Part shown: in pieces, positions 59,919-64,000 of the stretch
How positions within the stretch are numbered: position 1 is the stretch's first letter
Layout of the letters: every line of letters starts with the position of its first letter
Origin: CAZIZT01 sp964544085
Lineage (GTDB): Bacteria; Campylobacterota_A; Desulfurellia; Desulfurellales; Hippeaceae
Direction of reading: 5' to 3'
Length of the DNA: 64,000 nt
Assembly (NCBI GenBank): GCA_964544085.1
Contig: CAZIZT010000017.1
Location: 1 to 64,000, forward strand
Made by a program: the position numbers and the translations under genes
The notes under the pieces: model-generated
What the model was told of the DNA's origin: nothing
The model's input: only the letters and a program-made list of their open reading frames with translations
The model's database searches: none

Positions 59919-60683
59919 ATGCTGCTTGCCATAGATATTGGAAACACGAATATTGTGATAGGCGTATTTGCAAGCAACCGTTTCCTTCACTTTCGTTTGA
60001 GCACCAACCTGCACACCACCGAGGATGAGTACTGCATAAACCTATCGAACCTGTTCCACCTCTACAGGATCGAGGAAAAGCCCGAGGGGGCAATAATTTC
60101 ATCCGTCGTTCCACAGATAACGCCGCGTATTCACAGGGCGGTTAAGGTTGTTTTCGATGTGAGAGCCCTGGAGGTTGGTCCTGGCATTAAAACCGGTATG
60201 CCTATACTCTACGATAACCCAAAAGAGGTGGGCGCAGACAGGATTGTAAACGCTGTAGGTGCTTATGAGGAGTTCAAGGACGCACTGATTGTTATTGATT
60301 CGGGGACGGCAGTTACGTTCGATGTAATAAGCAAGCGTGGTGAGTACATAGGCGGCGCAATAGCTCCGGGTATTCAGATCTCAGCAGATGCGCTCTCTGA
60401 AAAAACGGCCAAGCTGCCACGTGTACCAATACAACAGCCACCTGGTGTCATAGGCAAAACGACCGTTCATAGTATACAGTCGGGCATATTTTACGGTTAC
60501 CTATCGATGATAGAGGGTATGATAAGACGCATAAAACACCAGATGGAGTGCGAGCCTACCGTGGTTGCCACCGGTGGCGATTGTGCCCTGTTTTACAGAA
60601 ACCTGGAGTGCATAGATCACTACAGGCCTCACCTGACACTGTTCGGCTTGAAAACGATATACGAGAAGAATGTCAAGGGTTAG
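59919..60683 (+). CDS. coaX: Type III pantothenate kinase
   Basis: A 254-residue ASKHA-fold kinase for the first step of coenzyme A synthesis. LLAIDIGNTNIVIGVF is the phosphate-1 motif, GADRIVNAVGAYEEF the pantothenate site, VIDSGTAVTFDVISKRGEYI phosphate-2, and VVATGGDCALFYRNL the adenosine motif. Length fits CoaX. Enzymes of this type are not inhibited by CoA. It lies two bases after tyrS and overlaps gpsA by 14 bases. Confidence 0.94.
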   Translation: MLLAIDIGNTNIVIGVFASNRFLHFRLSTNLHTTEDEYCINLSNLFHLYRIEEKPEGAIISSVVPQITPRIHRAVKVVFDVRALEVGPGIKTGMPILYDNPKEVGADRIVNAVGAYEEFKDALIVIDSGTAVTFDVISKRGEYIGGAIAPGIQISADALSEKTAKLPRVPIQQPPGVIGKTTVHSIQSGIFYGYLSMIEGMIRRIKHQMECEPTVVATGGDCALFYRNLECIDHYRPHLTLFGLKTIYEKNVKG

Positions 60684-61671
60684 CGTCATAGGAGCCGGGA
60701 GCTGGGGATGTGCCTTTGCCAGCCTCCTTGCGCAAAATGGTGTAGATACCTGTTTGTTTGTAAGAAAAAATGAGGTGTTGGAGAGCCTGAAGAGGCAGCG
60801 CATCCATCCGCACTACTTACCCGGTGTTAAGCTTTCAGAGTCGATTGTTTTTACAGGGAGTATTGCCGAAGCAATGGAGCGGGCTGATGTGGTGGTGGTG
60901 GCAGTACCTGTGAAATATATGCGGACGGTTCTGCACGGATTGCTGAATTTTGTGCAAAACAGGCATGTTTTCTTGAGTCTATCCAAAGGAATAGAGAATG
61001 AGACGTTCTTGAGGCCCACGGGAATAATCACCGACGTACTTGGTGTGGACGAGAGCAGAACAGCAGCCTTAAGTGGTCCCAACTTTGCACTGGAGGTTGC
61101 AAAGGGCTTGCCTACCGCTACGGTCATAGCCTCAACCAACCAGAGGTTGGCTAAAGCATTACAGCGGCTTGTTAGTTGCTCAAATTTTAGGGCATACACC
61201 AGTGATGATGTGATCGGTGTAGAGGTGGCGGGAGCCATGAAAAATGTTATAGCCATAGCTTCAGGCATATCGGATGGGCTGGGTTTGGGCTATAATGCGA
61301 AAGCGAGCTTGATAACCCGCGGTCTTGCCGAGATATCGCGCCTTGGGCTGATGTTTGGAGCAAGACGCGATACCTTCATGGGACTTGCGGGTATAGGTGA
61401 TCTGGTTTTGACCTGCACCGGTGATTTGAGCAGAAATAGAAGGGTTGGGCTTGTAATAGCAAAAGAAGGCAGGCCGGAGGATTTTTTGGGGCCTTCGGGT
61501 ATGGTTGCAGAGGGCATAAACACGGTTAGATCGGCTTACGAAATCTCGTTGAAGAAGGGCATAGAGATGCCAATCACCACTGAGGTTTACAGGATTATCT
61601 ACCAGAAGAAAGATCCGCAGCAGGCCGTGTTTGAGCTTATGAGCCGGCCGTTGAAAAGTGAGAATCTTTAG
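60670..61671 (+). CDS. gpsA: Glycerol-3-phosphate dehydrogenase [NAD(P)+]
   Basis: A 333-residue cytosolic enzyme that makes sn-glycerol-3-phosphate from dihydroxyacetone phosphate for phospholipids. VSVIGAGSWGCAFASLLAQN is the Rossmann motif; LSLSKGIENETF, ALSGPNFALEVAKGLPTA, GAMKNVIAIASGISDGLGLG (catalytic Lys) and GLAGIGDLVLTCTGDLSRNR are diagnostic. It starts inside coaX and closes the operon. No hairpin terminator is visible before the secA promoter. Confidence 0.95.
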   Translation: MSRVSVIGAGSWGCAFASLLAQNGVDTCLFVRKNEVLESLKRQRIHPHYLPGVKLSESIVFTGSIAEAMERADVVVVAVPVKYMRTVLHGLLNFVQNRHVFLSLSKGIENETFLRPTGIITDVLGVDESRTAALSGPNFALEVAKGLPTATVIASTNQRLAKALQRLVSCSNFRAYTSDDVIGVEVAGAMKNVIAIASGISDGLGLGYNAKASLITRGLAEISRLGLMFGARRDTFMGLAGIGDLVLTCTGDLSRNRRVGLVIAKEGRPEDFLGPSGMVAEGINTVRSAYEISLKKGIEMPITTEVYRIIYQKKDPQQAVFELMSRPLKSENL

Positions 61672-61713
61672 GTAATTGTTGTTTAGAAATGTGTATTTGA
61701 GATGCTTTTGCTG

Positions 61714-61741
61714 TTGACATGGAAAAGGCTATTCTTAAAAT
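61714..61741 (+). promoter_or_regulatory. Promoter of secA
   Basis: Perfect TTGACA (61714-61719), a 16-base spacer and TAAAAT (61736-61741, five of six). Predicted start near 61748, 30 bases before secA, so secA can be expressed independently of the hom operon. Confidence 0.7.
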
Positions 61742-61777
61742 ACGCTTCGTATCATGAACCTTTGGTAAGGAGAGATT

Positions 61778-64000
61778 ATGATTGGCGGCATACTTAAAAA
61801 GATATTTGGCACCCAGAACGACAGGATCCTAAAATCAATACAGCCCTATGTGGCGAAGATAAACGAAAAAGAACCTGAGATGAAGGCGCTTTCCAACGAA
61901 CAGCTAAAGGAGCGCATGAATGATTTAAGAAAGAAATACGAGGATGAAGGCGATCTTGATGCTATACTTGTTGACTCCTTCGCAATCACAAGGGAGGTTG
62001 CGCGCAGGACTCTCAACATGCGCCACTTTGACGTACAGTTGATAGGTGGCTACGTGTTGCACAAAGGTATGGTTGCTGAGATGAAAACCGGTGAGGGTAA
62101 GACACTTGTTGCTACCCTACCACTGGTACTGAATGCACTGACAAAAAGAGGCGTTCATCTGGTTACTGTAAACGACTACCTTGCCAAGAGGGATGCCCTC
62201 TGGATGGGACCCATCTATCGATTCCTGGGCCTCACAGTGGGTGTAATACAGCAGCAGAACAAATCCTTCCTTGTAGAATGGGATGATGAGAAGCGCTTCA
62301 CAACGAAGCTTGTTGGATGTACGCGTAAAGAGGCTTATCAGGCGGATATAACCTACGGTACAAATAGTGAATTTGGTTTTGATTACTTAAGAGATAATAT
62401 GAGCTTCTCGCTGGATGATTATGTCCAGAGGGGTTTCTATTACGCCATTGTCGATGAGGTCGATTCTATCCTTATAGACGAAGCCAGAACGCCGCTGATT
62501 ATATCGGGTGCTTCCGATAGACCCTCTTCGCTCTACTACAAAATAGACCGGGCGGTGAGACAACTTGGCAAGGGTGACTATGAGGTGGACGAGAAGGTCA
62601 AGAACGCAACGCTTACAGACAGCGGCATCGAGAAGCTGCAAAAGATTCTGAAAATAGATAACCTGTACGATCCTGAGAATATGGAAATACTGCACATGAT
62701 CAACCAGGCATTGAAGGCTCATACGGTTTATGTGCGGGATAAGGATTACATTGTAAAAGATGGCAAGGCGATCATTGTTGATGAGTTTACCGGAAGGCTG
62801 ATGCCAGACAGACGGTACTCGGATGGTCTGCATCAGGCTATAGAAGCCAAAGAGCACTTGCGCATCCAGAGAGAGTCCCAGACGCTTGCCTCAATAACAT
62901 TCCAGAATTATTTCAGGATGTACGAAAAGCTTGCGGGTATGACTGGAACGGCAGCCACAGAGGCACGCGAGTTCAAGGAGATCTACAATCTGGATGTTGT
63001 TGTTATACCAACAAACAAACCCGTGATCAGGGTGGATCACAATGACCTTGTTTTTAAGACGCACAAAGAAAAACTGAACGCTATCGTAAATGAGATTGAG
63101 AAGCGCTACAAGAAGGGGCAGCCTGTGCTTGTTGGAACGACGAGTGTGGAGAAATCCGAAGAGTTACACAGGTTGCTTGTGAAAAAGCGCATACCTCATG
63201 CCGTTTTAAATGCAAAACACCATGAGAAAGAGGCCGAGATCATTGCCCACGCTGGCGAGAAGGGCAGAGTCACCATAGCCACCAATATGGCTGGAAGAGG
63301 TGTTGATATAAAGCTTACCGATGAGACAAGAAAGCTCGGCGGGCTGTTTATCCTTGGAACCGAACGCCATGAATCCAGAAGGATAGATAATCAGCTGCGC
63401 GGACGCTCCGGCAGGCAGGGAGATCCAGGAGAATCTCGCTTCTACCTGTCGCTTGAGGATGACCTTTTGAGAATTTTTGGTTCTGAAAGAATACAGTTTC
63501 TGATGGATAAATTGGGTGTAGAGGAAGGTGAAGCGATAGAGAATAAGATGGTAACAAAGGCCATTGAGAACGCACAAAAGAAGGTCGAGGCGTACAACTT
63601 TGACATAAGGAAGAACCTGCTTGAGTACGATGATGTTATGAACAAACAGAGGACCGTCATCTACGAGCAGAGACGTGCCATCCTGGAGGGCAAGAACCTA
63701 AAAGAGGACATCATGGGTTACATTGAATCCATCGTAATGGATCTTGCGGACACCTACCTGCCTGAGACTATGGATCCAACAAACTGGGATGTGGACACCT
63801 TCAACAGGGAGATGAAACGAATATTCAACAGGACCTTTGAGATAGATACAGAGGAGCTTGCCAGAACCAAGCGAAGGGATAAGCTGATCGAGCAGATTAT
63901 CGATGAGCTGAAGAAGGAGTATGACGAGAAAGAGAAGCTGATAGGCGAAGAGGAGATGCGCACGCTGGAGAGGCAGATAATGCTTCAGATTGTGGATATG
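61778..64000 (+). CDS. secA: Preprotein translocase ATPase SecA (3' end outside window)
   Basis: The first 741 residues of the motor that pushes preproteins through SecYEG. ATG 61778 follows AAGGAGAG and starts MIGGILKKIFGTQNDR. GMVAEMKTGEGKTLVATLPL is Walker A, VTVNDYLAKRDA and VDEVDSILIDEARTPLIISG (Walker B) follow, then the preprotein-crosslinking region, TGTAATEAREF, and ATNMAGRGVDIKL with LRGRSGRQGDPGES of the second motor domain. The C-terminal wing/scaffold is cut off. The frame is open to the last base. SecA would export the periplasmic and SLH proteins seen here. Confidence 0.96.
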   Translation, partial: MIGGILKKIFGTQNDRILKSIQPYVAKINEKEPEMKALSNEQLKERMNDLRKKYEDEGDLDAILVDSFAITREVARRTLNMRHFDVQLIGGYVLHKGMVAEMKTGEGKTLVATLPLVLNALTKRGVHLVTVNDYLAKRDALWMGPIYRFLGLTVGVIQQQNKSFLVEWDDEKRFTTKLVGCTRKEAYQADITYGTNSEFGFDYLRDNMSFSLDDYVQRGFYYAIVDEVDSILIDEARTPLIISGASDRPSSLYYKIDRAVRQLGKGDYEVDEKVKNATLTDSGIEKLQKILKIDNLYDPENMEILHMINQALKAHTVYVRDKDYIVKDGKAIIVDEFTGRLMPDRRYSDGLHQAIEAKEHLRIQRESQTLASITFQNYFRMYEKLAGMTGTAATEAREFKEIYNLDVVVIPTNKPVIRVDHNDLVFKTHKEKLNAIVNEIEKRYKKGQPVLVGTTSVEKSEELHRLLVKKRIPHAVLNAKHHEKEAEIIAHAGEKGRVTIATNMAGRGVDIKLTDETRKLGGLFILGTERHESRRIDNQLRGRSGRQGDPGESRFYLSLEDDLLRIFGSERIQFLMDKLGVEEGEAIENKMVTKAIENAQKKVEAYNFDIRKNLLEYDDVMNKQRTVIYEQRRAILEGKNLKEDIMGYIESIVMDLADTYLPETMDPTNWDVDTFNREMKRIFNRTFEIDTEELARTKRRDKLIEQIIDELKKEYDEKEKLIGEEEMRTLERQIMLQIVDM

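Noticed and set aside
1..64000. Defence island, prophage, insertion sequence or CRISPR array
   Set aside because: No transposase, integrase, phage structural gene, Cas protein or regularly spaced repeats were seen; the single JetD-like protein does not make a defence locus by itself.

Overview
The window is a gene-dense stretch from an anaerobic, probably thermophilic, flagellate-type Gram-negative bacterium. A class II (B12-dependent) ribonucleotide reductase, a TAXI/TRAP transporter, an SLH-domain envelope protein, a Thermotoga-type DAHP synthase, an F0 operon separate from F1, and a GltX C-terminus with an epsilonproteobacterial look together suggest a Hippea/Desulfurella-like lineage (Desulfurellales, near Campylobacterota). 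That placement is inferred from gene content and was not tested. Nearly all sequence is chromosomal housekeeping. I see no insertion sequence, prophage, integrase or CRISPR array.

Layout: 1-1153 (+) ends of gltX and a YihY-type membrane protein. 1142-1360 (-) a candidate structured small RNA with its own promoter. 1487-2479 (+) a Bax-like glucosaminidase. 2493-9681 (-) proS, an M18 aminopeptidase, a PsiE-like protein, then a GAF-HD-GYP regulator behind a possible sigma-54 promoter, and pepD. 10187-13123 (+) hemL and the F0 genes atpZ/atpI/atpB/atpE; the c subunit carries a sodium-type ligand set. 13177-24456 (-) one long transcription unit: tRNA-Leu(CAG), metK, ahcY, mrp, a DUF47/Pit/Ppx phosphate group, a coiled-coil protein, an isochorismatase-like hydrolase, an ArnT-like glycosyltransferase, a solitary JetD-like Toprim protein and a small molybdopterin oxidoreductase. 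24640-29477 (+) rplU-rpmA-obgE-proB-proA-nadD-rsfS.

29467-32416 (-) a TRAP/TAXI transporter, then a SIRT5-type deacylase. 33574-37002 (+) a PAS/GAF/GGDEF/EAL protein. 36974-44970 (-) torD, cobO, HD-GYP, uppP, mutS2, dnaG, dedA and a class II aldolase. 45091-48706 (+) a lytic transglycosylase and an OYE/nitroreductase pair. 48744-50138 (-) the SLH protein. 50313-51562 (+) a complete transcription attenuator, with an aromatic-rich leader peptide, in front of the DAHP synthase gene. 51658-61671 (+) hom, an argH-Nudix fusion, recJ, nrdJ, tyrS, coaX and gpsA. 61778-64000 (+) secA, cut by the window end.

Functional links: CobO makes the cofactor NrdJ needs; TorD is a chaperone for molybdoenzymes such as the one at 13177-14844; MetK and AhcY form the S-adenosylmethionine cycle; Ppx, Pit, the PhoU-like DUF47 protein and perhaps PsiE form a phosphate theme. 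Three predicted c-di-GMP phosphodiesterases (two HD-GYP, one EAL) occur without an intact GGDEF cyclase. The most notable findings are the three-amino-acid attenuator upstream of the DAHP synthase gene, the candidate RNA at 1142-1325, the solitary JetD-like protein, the ArgH-Nudix fusion and the sodium-type c subunit.
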